Assembly: GCF_003287975.1 (NCBI RefSeq)
Contig: NZ_QMKQ01000001.1
Location: 372,001-436,000 of the forward strand
Direction of reading: 5' to 3'
Origin: Arthrobacter sp. AQ5-05
GTDB taxonomy: Bacteria > Actinomycetota > Actinomycetes > Actinomycetales > Micrococcaceae
Length of the DNA stretch: 64,000 nt
The notes under the pieces were generated by a model, which was not told the origin of the DNA, made no database searches, and was given only the letters and a program-made list of their open reading frames with translations. A program made the position numbers and the translations under genes. Below, piece by piece: positions 40,467 to 50,481 of this stretch; position 1 is the stretch's first letter; every line of letters begins with the position of its first letter.

Positions 40467-41210
40467 ATGCGGACATGGGAAAACGGGCTGCTTTCGGTCC
40501 GGGAACCGGGTCTTGTCCGGGCGTGCCTCGGGGCCCCGGTGCTGCTGGCGGATTTGACGCGGGACCAGCTCGACACCAAGGTGCTGCACGTGCGGACAGG
40601 AGGCCGCGAGGTCATTGCCAAGGATGCCGGGGGAGCGAACCACCACATCGGGCGCGAGATCACCGCGCACCGTGGACACACGGGCCGCCTGGTCGCCGCA
40701 GGGCTGGCCGGGTGATTGCTGCATGGGTGCCGGGAGGCGGGCGTCATGGTCCTGGAATACCAGCCCGGGGCGTTGGTCGAGGGCGCCGCGGGCGAGTGCT
40801 CCGCGGACATCCACGGGCAGGCCGGCGCCGGCTTGCCGAGCATGGTGCGCATCCCGTCACGGTGGTGCCCACGCACGGGGACCGGCAGCCGCGGAACCGG
40901 CAGCCGCGGAACCGGCAGCCGCGGAACCGGCTGAGCGAGAACGGGACGCTGCCCGTCATCGACTTCGGCCGTTCCGGTTTCCGCCCCGCGGGCACGGACC
41001 CGTGCCGGCTGGCCGTGCAGCAGCGGAACACTCGTCCGGAACTGGAGGCCGCGTTCCTGGCAGGCTACGGGGCCGATCCCCGGGGTGCGGGCTGCCGGGC
41101 CGGCGAGTTGCTGCGCGAGGCCAGCGGCACCGCGGCGTGGGCGCACGCGGTGGGCGATGCGCCATTCGAGGCCCAGGGCCACCGGATGCTGAAAGAGGCC
41201 CTGGCACGCT
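40467..41210 (+). pseudogene. Aminoglycoside/choline-kinase-like phosphotransferase pseudogene
   Basis: Fragments of an APH-like kinase are spread over two frames. Frame A (40467-) reads TKVLHVRTGGREVIAKDAGG, then an in-frame TGA at 40713-40715, then continues GVMVLEYQPGALVEG and ADIHGQAGAG. The sequence then shifts frame with about 40 residues missing, and frame B reads VVPTHGDRQPRN, VIDFGRSGFRP, CRLAVQQ and AAWAHAVGDAPFEAQGHRM. HGDxxxxN is the catalytic loop and IDFG the metal motif. The loop residues RQPRN occur three times through a 15-bp tandem repeat. Stop, frameshift and deletion make a functional product unlikely. The 3' end runs into the ctaA terminator, so its exact end is uncertain. 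Confidence 0.75.
40883..40927 (+). repeat. Three tandem 15-bp repeats in the kinase catalytic loop
   Basis: CGGCAGCCGCGGAAC occurs three times in a row without change (40883-40897, 40898-40912, 40913-40927), encoding RQPRN three times directly after HGD. Confidence 0.95.
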
Positions 41211-41233
41211 TCCGGCGCGCCAGGGCCTCTTTC
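41191..41233. terminator. Strong terminator of ctaA
   Basis: GAAAGAGGCCCTGGC (41191-41205) and its exact reverse complement (41219-41233) form a 15-bp stem with a 13-nt loop. It lies 25 nt past the ctaA stop on the minus strand and ends in CTCTTTC. Confidence 0.8.
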
Positions 41234-41257
41234 GGGACTGCAGGTGTTCGGGCAGAG

Positions 41258-42190
41258 TCAGAACGGGAACTTCGCGGTGGTGCGGTCCCAGACGTTGACG
41301 GCCGCGGCGGCCAGCAAGGAAGCGCCGAGCATGTGCAGCAGCACCAGGACGATCGGCAGGCCGGTGAAGTGCTGGACGTAGCCGATGACGCCCTGCAGCA
41401 CCACCACGGCGGCCATCAGCCACAGCGGGGTGCGCAGCTTCGCGTCGGAGCCGTGGCGCAGCGCCAGCACCAGGGCGGCAACGGTGGCGATCACCAGCAG
41501 GTAGACCGGGACCACGTGGATGCGGGTGACGATGTACGGGTCGAACATGTGGCGCGGGGCATCCGCGTCCCCGGCGTGCGGGCCGGTGCCGGTGACGATC
41601 GTGCCCAGCACCAGGGCCAGGGCCGAGGCGGTGAAGATGGTCCAGCCCAGGAAGCGCTGGGTGGCGCCGGCCGGTTCGCCCAGCGAGGTTTCCCCGCGGC
41701 GCAGCGCCCCGGTGCGGTTCACCAGCAGTGCCGCGGCCATGACCAGCGCCGCGGAGACCAGGAAGTGCAGCGAGACGACCCACGGGTTCAACCGGGTCCA
41801 GACCGTGATGCCGCCGATGAGCGCCTGGGCGGGAATGACCGCCAGCAGCGCGATGGAGAGGCGGTAGATGGTCTTGTGCTCCGAGCGCATGCGCCAGAGC
41901 GACACGATCATCGCCACCGCGATGGCCGCAAGGATGAATGTCAGTGTGCGGTTGCCGAACTCGATCAGCCCGTGGATCCCCTGTTCCGGGACCGGGGTCA
42001 TGGATCCCGGCACGCAGTTGGGCCATTGCGAGCAGCCCAGCCCCGACTTGGTCAGGCGGACGGCGCCGCCGGTGACGATGATGCCGATCTGGGACGCCAG
42101 GGAGGCGATGGCCAGGCGGTGCACGGTGTTGTTCACGGTGGTGGGCAACTTGTCCGTCCAGCTGTTGGCGGCGGGGGAGGTGGTGCTCAT
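41258..42190 (-). CDS. ctaA: Heme A synthase
   Basis: A 310-residue eight-helix membrane protein converting heme O to heme A. GGAVRLTKSGLGCSQWPNC carries the loop Cys pair; the heme-ligand histidines are seen in QGIHGLIEFGNR, VVSLHFLVS, TRIHVVPVYL and GYVQHFTGLP. ATG 42190 has GGAG 9 nt upstream. It follows an ABC exporter pair on the same strand, the order also seen in mycobacteria between ctaB and sufR. Confidence 0.94.
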   Translation of the reverse strand: MSTTSPAANSWTDKLPTTVNNTVHRLAIASLASQIGIIVTGGAVRLTKSGLGCSQWPNCVPGSMTPVPEQGIHGLIEFGNRTLTFILAAIAVAMIVSLWRMRSEHKTIYRLSIALLAVIPAQALIGGITVWTRLNPWVVSLHFLVSAALVMAAALLVNRTGALRRGETSLGEPAGATQRFLGWTIFTASALALVLGTIVTGTGPHAGDADAPRHMFDPYIVTRIHVVPVYLLVIATVAALVLALRHGSDAKLRTPLWLMAAVVVLQGVIGYVQHFTGLPIVLVLLHMLGASLLAAAAVNVWDRTTAKFPF

Positions 42191-42209
42191 GGTGTTGTGC
42201 TCCAGGATT

Positions 42210-42980
42210 CTAGTTCCACTTGAACCAGCGGGTTGCGGCAAAACCGGCAATGATTGTCCATGCCAGCAGGATAAGGATTCCGGAGACCGAGCCGGTTCCG
42301 GTGATCAGGGCCGCCCTCAGTGAATCGCCCAGGGCGGCGGAGGGCAGCAGGTCGACGATCGGCTGCAGGTAGGCAGGTGCACGGGTGCTGGGGAACAGGA
42401 TGCCCCCGACCGCGGCCAGCAGGACCCAGGCCAAGTTGGTGATGGCCAGCGTGGCCTCGGGGCGCACGGTGCCGGCGACCAGCAGGCCGAGGGCCGTGAA
42501 TGCCGCCGCGCCGAGAACCAGCAATGCAATGGCCCAGCCGATGCCCGCTGGCGCCGGCCGCCACCCCAGCAGCAGGGCGGTGCCGCCGATGACCACGACC
42601 TGGAGGAAGAGGACGACCAGCACGGCCATGACCTTGCCATAGATCAATCCGGCGCGGCCCAGCGGGGTGGTCGAGAGGAAGCGCAGCACCCCGTAGCGGC
42701 GGTCGAAGCCGGTGGCGATGCCCTGCCCGGTGAACGCGGTGGACACCACGCACAGGGCCAGCACGCCGGGGGCGGCGGCGTCGATGGGGTTCGCGGCGAC
42801 ATCCTTGAGCAGGTCGGTGAAGACCAGACCGAGGAGGGCCATGAGCGGCAGCACCACGGCAACGACGAGCTGTTCGCCGTTGCTGATCATGCCCAGGGTC
42901 TCGTAGCGGCCCTGCAGCAGGATGCGACGCAGCGTTCCCTGCGCGTTGGCGGCCGTGGCGGCCTGCGTACTAGTTGGCAT
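42210..42980 (-). CDS. ABC transporter permease
   Basis: A 256-residue membrane protein with about six helices, of the ABC-2 type permease group. RYGVLRFLSTTPLGRAGLIYGK is the conserved cytoplasmic coupling segment. It overlaps the ATPase gene by 11 nt. In actinobacteria this pair lies between ctaA and sufR; the substrate is unknown, but the location suggests a role linked to heme or cytochrome oxidase assembly. That link is inferred from neighbourhood only. Confidence 0.87.
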   Translation of the reverse strand: MPTSTQAATAANAQGTLRRILLQGRYETLGMISNGEQLVVAVVLPLMALLGLVFTDLLKDVAANPIDAAAPGVLALCVVSTAFTGQGIATGFDRRYGVLRFLSTTPLGRAGLIYGKVMAVLVVLFLQVVVIGGTALLLGWRPAPAGIGWAIALLVLGAAAFTALGLLVAGTVRPEATLAITNLAWVLLAAVGGILFPSTRAPAYLQPIVDLLPSAALGDSLRAALITGTGSVSGILILLAWTIIAGFAATRWFKWN

Positions 42981-43926
42981 TGTTTCCCTTGTCGGCAATT
43001 TCCAGGAACACGTCTTCAAGCGTGCGCGGTTGCATGGTCAGCGCGTGGGGCAGGACGCCCTCGCGGGTCCACCACGTGGTCAGTTCGGCCAAGTCCCCGG
43101 GGGAGCGTACCCCGTCAAGGCGGTAGTGCCCGGGGGAGGCCTCGGCGAGCGTGAGGTGCTCCGGCAGCGCGGGCAGCATCATGGCCGCCTCGGCGGTGAA
43201 GGTCACGGCCTGGGCCGGGGTTTCGTGCGCGGCGTGGGCCGTGAGCTCCGAGACCGTTCCCTGGGCCACGTTGCGCCCCTCGTCGATGATGTAGACGTAG
43301 TCGGAAAGCTTCTGCGCGTCCTCCATGAGGTGGGTGGTCAGCACGATGCACATACCGGCCTCGCGCAGCTCGCCGATCAGCTCGAAGACGACCTGGCGCG
43401 ACTGTGGATCCAGTCCGGCGCTGGGCTCGTCGAGGAAGACCACTTCCGGGTTCCCCGCCAGGGCGGAGGCCAGTGCCACGCGTTGCTTCTGGCCGCCGGA
43501 GAGTCGGCGGATGGAGGTCGTGGCGAACTCGTTGATGCCCAGGCGCTCGATGAGGGCATCGAGGTCGGCCGGCCGCCGGTAGAACGAGGCGACGTGGCGC
43601 AGCAGCGGGATCGGGCGCAGCGAGGGCGGCAGCCCGCCGTCCTGCAGCATGACCCCCACGCGCGAGCGCAGTGCGGGGCTGGCGCCGTAGGGATCCTCGC
43701 CGAGCAGTCGGACGGTGCCGCCGTTGGGGCGCAGCAGGCCCTGGGCGCAGGCCAGGGTCGTTGACTTCCCCGCGCCGTTGGATCCCAGGATGGTTGTCAC
43801 GCTGCCCGCGTTGGCCTTGAGGCTGATGCCGTGGAGCACCCGCATCATGCGGCCATCCAGGGCGGGGACGGGACCGAAATCTTTGAGCAAGTCCTCGATC
43901 ACGAGACTTGTAGACACATTGGACAC
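42970..43926 (-). CDS. ABC transporter ATP-binding protein
   Basis: A 318-residue ABC ATPase. Walker A is LGSNGAGKST (near residue 47), Q-loop in VGVMLQDGG, signature RLSGGQKQRVALA, Walker B VVFLDEPSAGLD, and H-loop in LTTHLMED. About 80 extra C-terminal residues follow the nucleotide-binding domain, as in exporters with ABC-2 permeases. The GTG start is leaderless (TAGAAT 6 nt before on the minus strand). It is divergent from sufR with 153 bp between. Confidence 0.92.
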   Translation of the reverse strand: MSNVSTSLVIEDLLKDFGPVPALDGRMMRVLHGISLKANAGSVTTILGSNGAGKSTTLACAQGLLRPNGGTVRLLGEDPYGASPALRSRVGVMLQDGGLPPSLRPIPLLRHVASFYRRPADLDALIERLGINEFATTSIRRLSGGQKQRVALASALAGNPEVVFLDEPSAGLDPQSRQVVFELIGELREAGMCIVLTTHLMEDAQKLSDYVYIIDEGRNVAQGTVSELTAHAAHETPAQAVTFTAEAAMMLPALPEHLTLAEASPGHYRLDGVRSPGDLAELTTWWTREGVLPHALTMQPRTLEDVFLEIADKGNNAN

Positions 43927-43932
43927 CCGGTT

Positions 43933-43938
43933 ATTCTA
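43933..43938 (-). promoter_or_regulatory. -10 box of leaderless ABC-ctaA operon
   Basis: On the minus strand TAGAAT ends 6 nt before the GTG at 43926. Confidence 0.6.
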
Positions 43939-44027
43939 TGTCAGGTAGAAGACGCTGGGTCCGCGATGTGGCCCCGGTCTCTTCGTTTGCAGTCGGCATT
44001 CCGCCGGCAGGGATCCACCTGCGGCGA

Positions 44028-44045
44028 AGTAAGCAGTGCCTTACT
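44028..44045. promoter_or_regulatory. Candidate SufR operator palindrome
   Basis: AGTAAG-N6-CTTACT is a perfect inverted repeat 35 to 52 nt before the sufR GTG, where the -35 region of a leaderless promoter would lie. SufR represses its own operon in other actinobacteria through a nearby palindrome. The assignment rests on position and symmetry. Confidence 0.5.
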
Positions 44046-44079
44046 AGACGGACGCACCGGATTAGAGCATGCTTGTGTT

Positions 44080-44868
44080 GTGTATTCATCGAAAAACGCC
44101 GTGCCGGCCGGCGACGCCCCGGCACGTATCGTTCCCGCGACAGGGGAAGCCGAAGAACGCACCCGCGACCGAGTCCTGTATTCCGTATTGGAAGACGGCC
44201 CGGTCAGCGCCGCCGAATTGGGCGAGCGCTTGGGCTTTACCCCTGCAGCCGTTCGTCGCCACCTTGATGCGCTCTCCAAGCAAGGGCTCGTCGAGGTCAA
44301 GCTCGTGGCCAACCAGCGCACCGGCGCAGGTCGGCCATCCCGCCGCTATGTGCTCTCGCACCGCGGCCAAACCAAAATGGGCAACGACTACCTTGACATC
44401 GCCACCGATGCGCTGACCGAACTCGGTCGTGCCGCCGGCCCCGAAGCGGTCAAGGCGTTTGCCGCCCGCCGCTTCGGTGAGATGGAACGGCGTTACCGCC
44501 CCGTCATGGCCGGCATCGAAGGACTTGAGGAGCGCGCCGAGGCGTTGAGCGAAGCGCTCAGCGCGGACGGCTTCGTTGCCTCCACCCGCAAGGTCGGCGC
44601 AGACTCGCCGACCGCGACCATGCTCAGCGTCCAGCTGTGCCAGGGGCACTGCCCCATCCAAGAATTGGCCAGGGAATTCCCCGTCTTTTGCGAGATGGAA
44701 ACCCAGACCTTTTCCCGTCTGCTGGGTGTCGATGTGCGAAGGCTCTCGACACTTGCCAGCGGCGGGCATGTGTGTACGACCCACGTCCCCGTGGGTCGGA
44801 ACCAAACTCCTCAGCGAGCTGAGAAGAGAACTCGAATCAAGATCACGAAGCAGGAGAGGCCGCGATGA
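44080..44868 (+). CDS. sufR: SufR-type Fe-S-responsive repressor of the suf operon
   Basis: A 262-residue DeoR/ArsR-like winged-helix regulator. The helix-turn-helix is [23 protein letters not shown] (written in part), followed by [14 protein letters not shown]. The C-terminal half has [18 protein letters not shown] and GHVCTTHVP, whose cysteines would bind the Fe-S cluster that senses demand. GTG 44080 was chosen because it follows CATGCT by 6 nt; the frame is open further upstream over the divergent promoter. The stop overlaps sufB as ATGA. Confidence 0.9.
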   Translation: MYSSKNAVPAGDAPARIVPATGEAEERTRDRVLYSVLEDGPVSAAELGERLGFTPAAVRRHLDALSKQGLVEVKLVANQRTGAGRPSRRYVLSHRGQTKMGNDYLDIATDALTELGRAAGPEAVKAFAARRFGEMERRYRPVMAGIEGLEERAEALSEALSADGFVASTRKVGADSPTATMLSVQLCQGHCPIQELAREFPVFCEMETQTFSRLLGVDVRRLSTLASGGHVCTTHVPVGRNQTPQRAEKRTRIKITKQERPR

Positions 44869-46325
44869 CGGATCAGATTGCACAGGACTCCACTGACGCC
44901 GGAGTGATTACCGAGATCCTGGAGAAGAACCCCGAACTCCAAGGAATCGGTAATTACGAGTACGGCTGGAGCGACAAGAACGATGCCGGTGCCAATGCGC
45001 GCCGCGGCATCAACGAAGACGTTGTCCGCAACATCTCGGAGCTCAAGAGCGAGCCCCAGTGGATGCTGGACATGCGCCTGAAGGGCCTGAAGTACTTCGA
45101 TCGCAAGCCCATGCCTACCTGGGGCGCAGACCTCTCGGGCATCGACTTCGACAACATCAAGTACTTCGTGCGTTCCACCGAGAAGCAGGCCACCAGCTGG
45201 GAGGACCTGCCCGACGACATCAAGAACACGTACGACAAGCTCGGCATCCCCGAGGCCGAAAAGCAGCGCCTGGTCTCCGGTGTCGCAGCACAGTACGAGT
45301 CCGAGGTCGTCTACCACCAGCTGCGTGAGGACCTTGAGAAGCAGGGTGTCATCTTCCTCGACACGGACACCGCGTTGAGGGAACACGAAGACATCTTCAA
45401 GGAGTACTTCGGCACCATCATCCCGGTGGGCGACAACAAGTTCGCCTCGCTGAACACCGCGACCTGGTCCGGCGGTTCCTTCGTCTACGTCCCCAAGGGC
45501 GTCCACGTGGACATCCCGCTGCAGGCCTACTTCCGCATCAACACGGAAAACATGGGCCAGTTCGAGCGCACGCTCATCATTGCCGATGAGGATTCCTACG
45601 TGCACTACATCGAGGGTTGCACCGCCCCGATCTACACCTCGGATTCGCTGCACTCGGCAGTTGTGGAAATCATCGTGAAGAAGGGCGCCCGCGTCCGTTA
45701 CACCACGATCCAGAACTGGTCGAACAACGTGTACAACCTGGTGACCAAGCGCGCCGTCTGTGAAGAGGGCGCCACCATGGAGTGGGTCGATGGCAACATC
45801 GGTTCCAAGGTCACCATGAAGTACCCGGCCGTCTACCTGGTTGGCGAGCACGCCAAGGGCGAGACCCTGTCGATCGCCTTCGCCGGTGCCGGACAGCACC
45901 AGGACACCGGGTCGAAGATGGTCCACATCGCCCCGAACACCTCCTCGAAGATCGTCTCGAAGTCGGTGGCCCGCAACGGCGGCCGCGCTTCGTACCGCGG
46001 CCTGGTCCAGGTCCGCGAGGGCGCCAAGGGTGCACGCAACTCGGTCGAGTGCGACGCGCTGCTGGTTGACCAGATCTCGCGATCCGACACGTACCCGTAC
46101 ATCGACGTCCGCGAGGACGACGTGACCATGGGCCACGAAGCAACCGTTTCGCGCGTGTCCGAGGAGCAGCTCTTCTACCTGATGAGCCGCGGCATGACCG
46201 AAGAAGAAGCCATGGGCATGATCGTGCGCGGCTTCGTCGAGCCGATCGCCCGCGAGCTTCCGATGGAATACGCCATGGAACTGAACCGCCTCATTGAACT
46301 GCAGATGGAAGGATCCGTCGGTTAA
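44865..46325 (+). CDS. sufB: Fe-S cluster assembly scaffold protein SufB
   Basis: A 486-residue SufB, the scaffold subunit of the SufBC2D complex. It has an N-terminal helical part and a long right-handed beta-helix; [19 protein letters not shown] and the VECDALLVD segment with the sulfur-accepting Cys are typical. The C-terminal helical domain [17 protein letters not shown] binds SufC. It lacks an intein, unlike mycobacterial SufB. Start ATG overlaps sufR; sufD begins 2 nt after the stop. Confidence 0.97.
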   Translation: MTDQIAQDSTDAGVITEILEKNPELQGIGNYEYGWSDKNDAGANARRGINEDVVRNISELKSEPQWMLDMRLKGLKYFDRKPMPTWGADLSGIDFDNIKYFVRSTEKQATSWEDLPDDIKNTYDKLGIPEAEKQRLVSGVAAQYESEVVYHQLREDLEKQGVIFLDTDTALREHEDIFKEYFGTIIPVGDNKFASLNTATWSGGSFVYVPKGVHVDIPLQAYFRINTENMGQFERTLIIADEDSYVHYIEGCTAPIYTSDSLHSAVVEIIVKKGARVRYTTIQNWSNNVYNLVTKRAVCEEGATMEWVDGNIGSKVTMKYPAVYLVGEHAKGETLSIAFAGAGQHQDTGSKMVHIAPNTSSKIVSKSVARNGGRASYRGLVQVREGAKGARNSVECDALLVDQISRSDTYPYIDVREDDVTMGHEATVSRVSEEQLFYLMSRGMTEEEAMGMIVRGFVEPIARELPMEYAMELNRLIELQMEGSVG

Positions 46326-46327
46326 TC

Positions 46328-47605
46328 ATGACTGATACCGCAACTCACTTAACGGGCGAAAAGGCCCGCATCGGTGCCCCGAGCATCGCCGGGTTCACCG
46401 AAGAGGGCGAAAACCTTTCGCCGTTGAACGCAGCAGCATCCCCGATCGGCGGCGACGCCTCCAAGGCGCACAGCCACGGCGGCGGAGCAGGAATCCCGGA
46501 TTCCTCGCGTGCCGGTCGCAAGACCAGCTACAAGCTCGAGGACTTCCCGGTGCTGACCGGTCGTGAAGAGGACTTCCGCTTCACCCCGCTCAAGCGCATG
46601 GGCGGCCTGCACAAGAACGAGCTGACCGGGGTTGCCCCCGCGTTGACCGTCGAAGGCGCCAACGTCTCCACGCTGGAAACCGTTGCCATGACCGACGCAC
46701 GCGTCGGTTCGGCCGGTGTCCCGGAGGACCGCATCTCGGCCAACGCCTGGAAGCACGCAGCCGAGGCCAAGGTCGTCACGATCCCGGCGAACTCCACCGG
46801 CGAACAGGTCACCTTGACCTACACCGGCACCTCGCTCGAGGCCGCGGCCAGCCACATGGTGGTCATCGCCGAAGCCAACTCCGAGTCCGTGGTGGTCATT
46901 GACCACGTCGGGTCCGCGGTGCTGGCCCAGAACATCGAATTCGATGTTCGCCAAGGCGCCAAGCTGACCGTGATCTCGCTGCAGGCCTGGGCCGAGGACG
47001 CCATCCACGCATCCTCCCACCTGGCCAAGGTCGGCAAGGACGCGCACCTGAAGCACGTCGCAGTCACCTACGGCGGCAACCTGGTGCGCATGACCCCGTC
47101 GGCGCACTTTGAGGGCGAAGGCGGAGAGGTGGAGCTCTTCGGACTCTACTTCGCGGATGCCGGACAGCACCTGGAACACCGCCTGTTCGTGGACCACGCG
47201 ACCGAGAACTGCAAGTCCAACGTGTTGTACAAGGGTGCCCTGCAGGGCAAGGACGCGCACACCGTGTGGGTCGGCGACGTGCTGATCCGCAAGGAAGCCA
47301 AGGGGACCAACTCCTACGAGGCAAACCGCAACCTGGTGCTCACCGAAGGCGCACGCGCCGACTCGGTGCCGAACCTGGAAATCGAGACCGGCCTGATTGA
47401 CGGTGCCGGACACGCCTCGACCACCGGACGCTTCGACGACGAGCACCTCTTCTACCTGATGAGCCGCGGCATCGACGAGAAGACCGCACGCCGCCTGGTG
47501 GTGCGTGGCTTCCTGAACGAAATCGTGCAGCAGATCCGGGTTCCCGAGATCGAGGAACGCCTGGCCGAGACGATCGAGCGCGAGCTCGCCGCCACGGACA
47601 ACTAG
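46328..47605 (+). CDS. sufD: Fe-S cluster assembly protein SufD
   Basis: A 425-residue SufD, the SufB paralogue that shares the beta-helix core and helps iron acquisition. LEHRLFVDHATENCKSN and the C-terminal RGIDEKTARRLVVRGFLNEI (SufC-binding) identify it. The first 60 residues are His/Ser/Gly rich (KAHSHGGGAG) and likely flexible. A 77-bp gap separates it from sufC. Confidence 0.96.
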   Translation: MTDTATHLTGEKARIGAPSIAGFTEEGENLSPLNAAASPIGGDASKAHSHGGGAGIPDSSRAGRKTSYKLEDFPVLTGREEDFRFTPLKRMGGLHKNELTGVAPALTVEGANVSTLETVAMTDARVGSAGVPEDRISANAWKHAAEAKVVTIPANSTGEQVTLTYTGTSLEAAASHMVVIAEANSESVVVIDHVGSAVLAQNIEFDVRQGAKLTVISLQAWAEDAIHASSHLAKVGKDAHLKHVAVTYGGNLVRMTPSAHFEGEGGEVELFGLYFADAGQHLEHRLFVDHATENCKSNVLYKGALQGKDAHTVWVGDVLIRKEAKGTNSYEANRNLVLTEGARADSVPNLEIETGLIDGAGHASTTGRFDDEHLFYLMSRGIDEKTARRLVVRGFLNEIVQQIRVPEIEERLAETIERELAATDN

Positions 47606-47682
47606 TCCAGGCTTTTCCCCCAACAACACCAAAAACTTCGTCGATTCACATCGACTTCACGGAAAGAGAACGGACTCAAGGC

Positions 47683-48441
<759 letters not shown>

Positions 48442-48443
48442 CC

Positions 48444-48788
48444 ATGAGCGTATCCAACGAGACGACCAGCGGGTCCGCCGAGACCGCACTGGAGGACGTC
48501 GAAGAGGCGCTCAAGGACGTGATCGACCCCGAGCTCGGTGTCAACATCGTCGATTTGGGCCTGCTCTACGGGCTGAAGTACGCCGATGACGGCGCACTGC
48601 TCATCGACATGACCCTGACCACCGCTGCCTGCCCGTTGACCGATGTCATCGAGGAACAGGTCGGACAGGCACTGGAATCGGTCGTTGATTCCTACCGCCT
48701 GAACTGGGTCTGGATGCCGCCATGGGGTCCCGAGCGGATCACCGACGACGGACGCGACCAGATGCGGGCCCTGGGCTTCAACATCTAG
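48444..48788 (+). CDS. sufT: MIP18/DUF59 Fe-S assembly protein SufT
   Basis: A 114-residue DUF59 (MIP18) protein. VIDPELGVNIVDLGLLYGL is the signature, LTTAACPLTDVIEEQV carries the conserved Cys, and it ends WGPERITDDGRDQMRALGF. SufT-type proteins help Fe-S maturation of target enzymes. In many actinobacteria sufS and sufU lie between sufC and this gene; here they are absent. A strong bidirectional terminator follows. Confidence 0.93.
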   Translation: MSVSNETTSGSAETALEDVEEALKDVIDPELGVNIVDLGLLYGLKYADDGALLIDMTLTTAACPLTDVIEEQVGQALESVVDSYRLNWVWMPPWGPERITDDGRDQMRALGFNI

Positions 48789-48806
48789 TCCGCACGGACG
48801 AACACC

Positions 48807-48850
48807 AAGCGAGGTGCGTTTCCCCTTTTTTCGGGAAACGCACCTCGCTT
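48807..48850. terminator. Bidirectional terminator after sufT
   Basis: An 18-bp perfect stem (48807-48824 with 48833-48850) closes an 8-nt loop made of CTTTTTTC. It serves the suf operon and the converging Zn peptidase gene. Confidence 0.85.
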
Positions 48851-48877
48851 GCTTTTGGGCCCGGCCCCGCGGGGTGC

Positions 48878-49792
48878 CTACGCGCCGGGCTTGTCCAGGT
48901 TGCCCGCCGAAAGGGTGTCGCACCGGTTGATGTCCCCGGTGGCGTAGCCCTGCAGGAACCAGGCCTGGCGCTGGGCCGAGGAACCGTGGGTCCAGACCTG
49001 GGGGTTCACGCGCCCGGAGGCGGCTTTCTGGATGCGGTCGTCACCCACCGCCGAGGCGGCCGAGAGTGCGGACTGCAGGTCGGCCTTGCGGATCGGCTGC
49101 ATGAAGGTGTTGCCCTCGGCGTCCTTCGTGGTGGCAGCGTGTGCCGCCCACATCCCGGCGAAGCAGTCGGCCTGCACCTCCACGCGCACCGATCCGGAGG
49201 TGGCCCCGGTGCCGCCCTGCTGGGAGGCGGCCAGGGTGCCGATGGTGTTCTGGATATGGTGCCCGTACTCGTGGGCCACCACGTACTCCTCGGCCAGCGG
49301 CCCGCCGTCGGCACCGTAGTTGGTGCTCAGTTCGGCGAAGAACCCGGTGTCGAAGTAGGCGACGCGGTCCCCGGGGCAGTAGAACGGTCCCACGGCGCTG
49401 CTTGCCGTGCCGCAGGCTGTTTGCACCTGCCCGTCAAAGAGCTGCACCCCTGGCCGTTCCACCGCCACGTTGTATTGCGGGAGGTAGTCGAGCCAGAAGC
49501 TGTCCAGCGACTGGGTGGTGGCCAGGATCCGGCAGTCGGTGCGGGCGTTGGCATCGGCCCCGGTCTTGCAGCCCTCGATGGCCGCGGGACCGTTCTGCGT
49601 GGTTCCCTGTTCGGTGTCCGGGCCGGCGCCGATGCCAAGCTGCGCGAGCATGTCCGGGTTGATGCCGAGGATTGCTGCGATCAGCACCACGATGATCCCG
49701 CCGCCTCCGGCGGCGATCTTCCCTCCGCGGCCGCGGCCGCGCGAGTCCCTGATGCGTCCGGAGTCAAGTTTCGCGTCGTCGTTGAAGCTCAT
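48878..49792 (-). CDS. Neutral zinc metallopeptidase (YpfJ/KPN_02809 family)
   Basis: A 304-residue membrane-anchored protein. A basic Arg/Gly N-terminus precedes one membrane helix (about residues 26-44), so the catalytic part faces outside. VVAHEYGHHIQ is the HExxH zinc site and VEVQADCFAGMWA provides the downstream Glu/Asp ligand region. Four cysteines (GCKTG, TDCRI, TACGT, FYCPGD) could form disulfides. Substrate unknown. TATTGT lies 7 nt before the ATG on the minus strand, so it may be leaderless. Confidence 0.9.
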   Translation of the reverse strand: MSFNDDAKLDSGRIRDSRGRGRGGKIAAGGGGIIVVLIAAILGINPDMLAQLGIGAGPDTEQGTTQNGPAAIEGCKTGADANARTDCRILATTQSLDSFWLDYLPQYNVAVERPGVQLFDGQVQTACGTASSAVGPFYCPGDRVAYFDTGFFAELSTNYGADGGPLAEEYVVAHEYGHHIQNTIGTLAASQQGGTGATSGSVRVEVQADCFAGMWAAHAATTKDAEGNTFMQPIRKADLQSALSAASAVGDDRIQKAASGRVNPQVWTHGSSAQRQAWFLQGYATGDINRCDTLSAGNLDKPGA

Positions 49793-49854
49793 GGTTCATA
49801 CAATACGTGCGCCGGCGGTTTTTTGGCGACGTGTCGCACGCCGCCGCGGCCGTG

Positions 49855-50481
49855 TTAATTGCGCTCCATGATCCCGCGGGCCGCGAGCGCGTCGGCGGTG
49901 CGCTGGGCATAGGCCACGGTGTTGATGACCACCGGTGCGGCCAGGGTCGCGGGGTTGCGCCCGATGCCGCGGGCCTTGGCGGCGTCCGAGAGGTCCTGCA
50001 CCGAGGTGGCGATCGCCGGGATGCTGCGCAGCATCAGGGCCACGGCCAGGGCGATGGTGGCGGGGTTCCCGCCGAGCAGCCGCACCGGGGAGGCCGCGCG
50101 CTCCAACCCGTCGAGCAGGGCCGCCTGGGTGGTGGTCAGCAGCACCAGGCGCCCGCACTGGATCACCGCGAGCATGCCGGACACCAGGGTCAGGGCGAAG
50201 AGCGGGGAATTGATGATCGACTGGTGGATGCCCAGGATCGCGAAGATCCACCACAATTGACGCAGCGGGGCGGCCCAGGCGCGCAGCACCCGGGGTCCGG
50301 CCAGGGCGAAGAGGCCCACGCCCAGCGCCAGGGTGCCCAGGCCCACGGCGGGGATGCGCCAGAGCAGAACCGCGGTCCCCATCGCGAGCACCACCAGGTA
50401 CTTGGCGGCCAGCGGTGCGCGGTGCACGATGCTGCGTCCGGGCAGGTAGTGGCCCAGCAGCAGCTGGTGCGAGGCGCTCAC
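49855..50481 (-). CDS. bioN: ECF transporter T component (BioN type)
   Basis: A 208-residue membrane protein of the EcfT/CbiQ family with five helices. The conserved coupling motifs are near the C-terminus: DAAKARGIGRN (AxARG) and ADALAARGIMERN (second AxxARG). Its GTG overlaps the stop of the ATPase gene as GTGA. With the adjoining ATPase and BioY it forms a dedicated group I biotin uptake system. Gene symbol is inferred from the neighbours. Confidence 0.88.
   Translation of the reverse strand: MSASHQLLLGHYLPGRSIVHRAPLAAKYLVVLAMGTAVLLWRIPAVGLGTLALGVGLFALAGPRVLRAWAAPLRQLWWIFAILGIHQSIINSPLFALTLVSGMLAVIQCGRLVLLTTTQAALLDGLERAASPVRLLGGNPATIALAVALMLRSIPAIATSVQDLSDAAKARGIGRNPATLAAPVVINTVAYAQRTADALAARGIMERN

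Noticed and set aside
40883-40927. CRISPR or VNTR array
   Set aside because: Three adjacent 15-bp units without spacers inside a broken coding sequence; simple tandem duplication explains it.
44865-46325. Intein in sufB as in mycobacteria
   Set aside because: The protein is of normal length and uninterrupted by splicing motifs.
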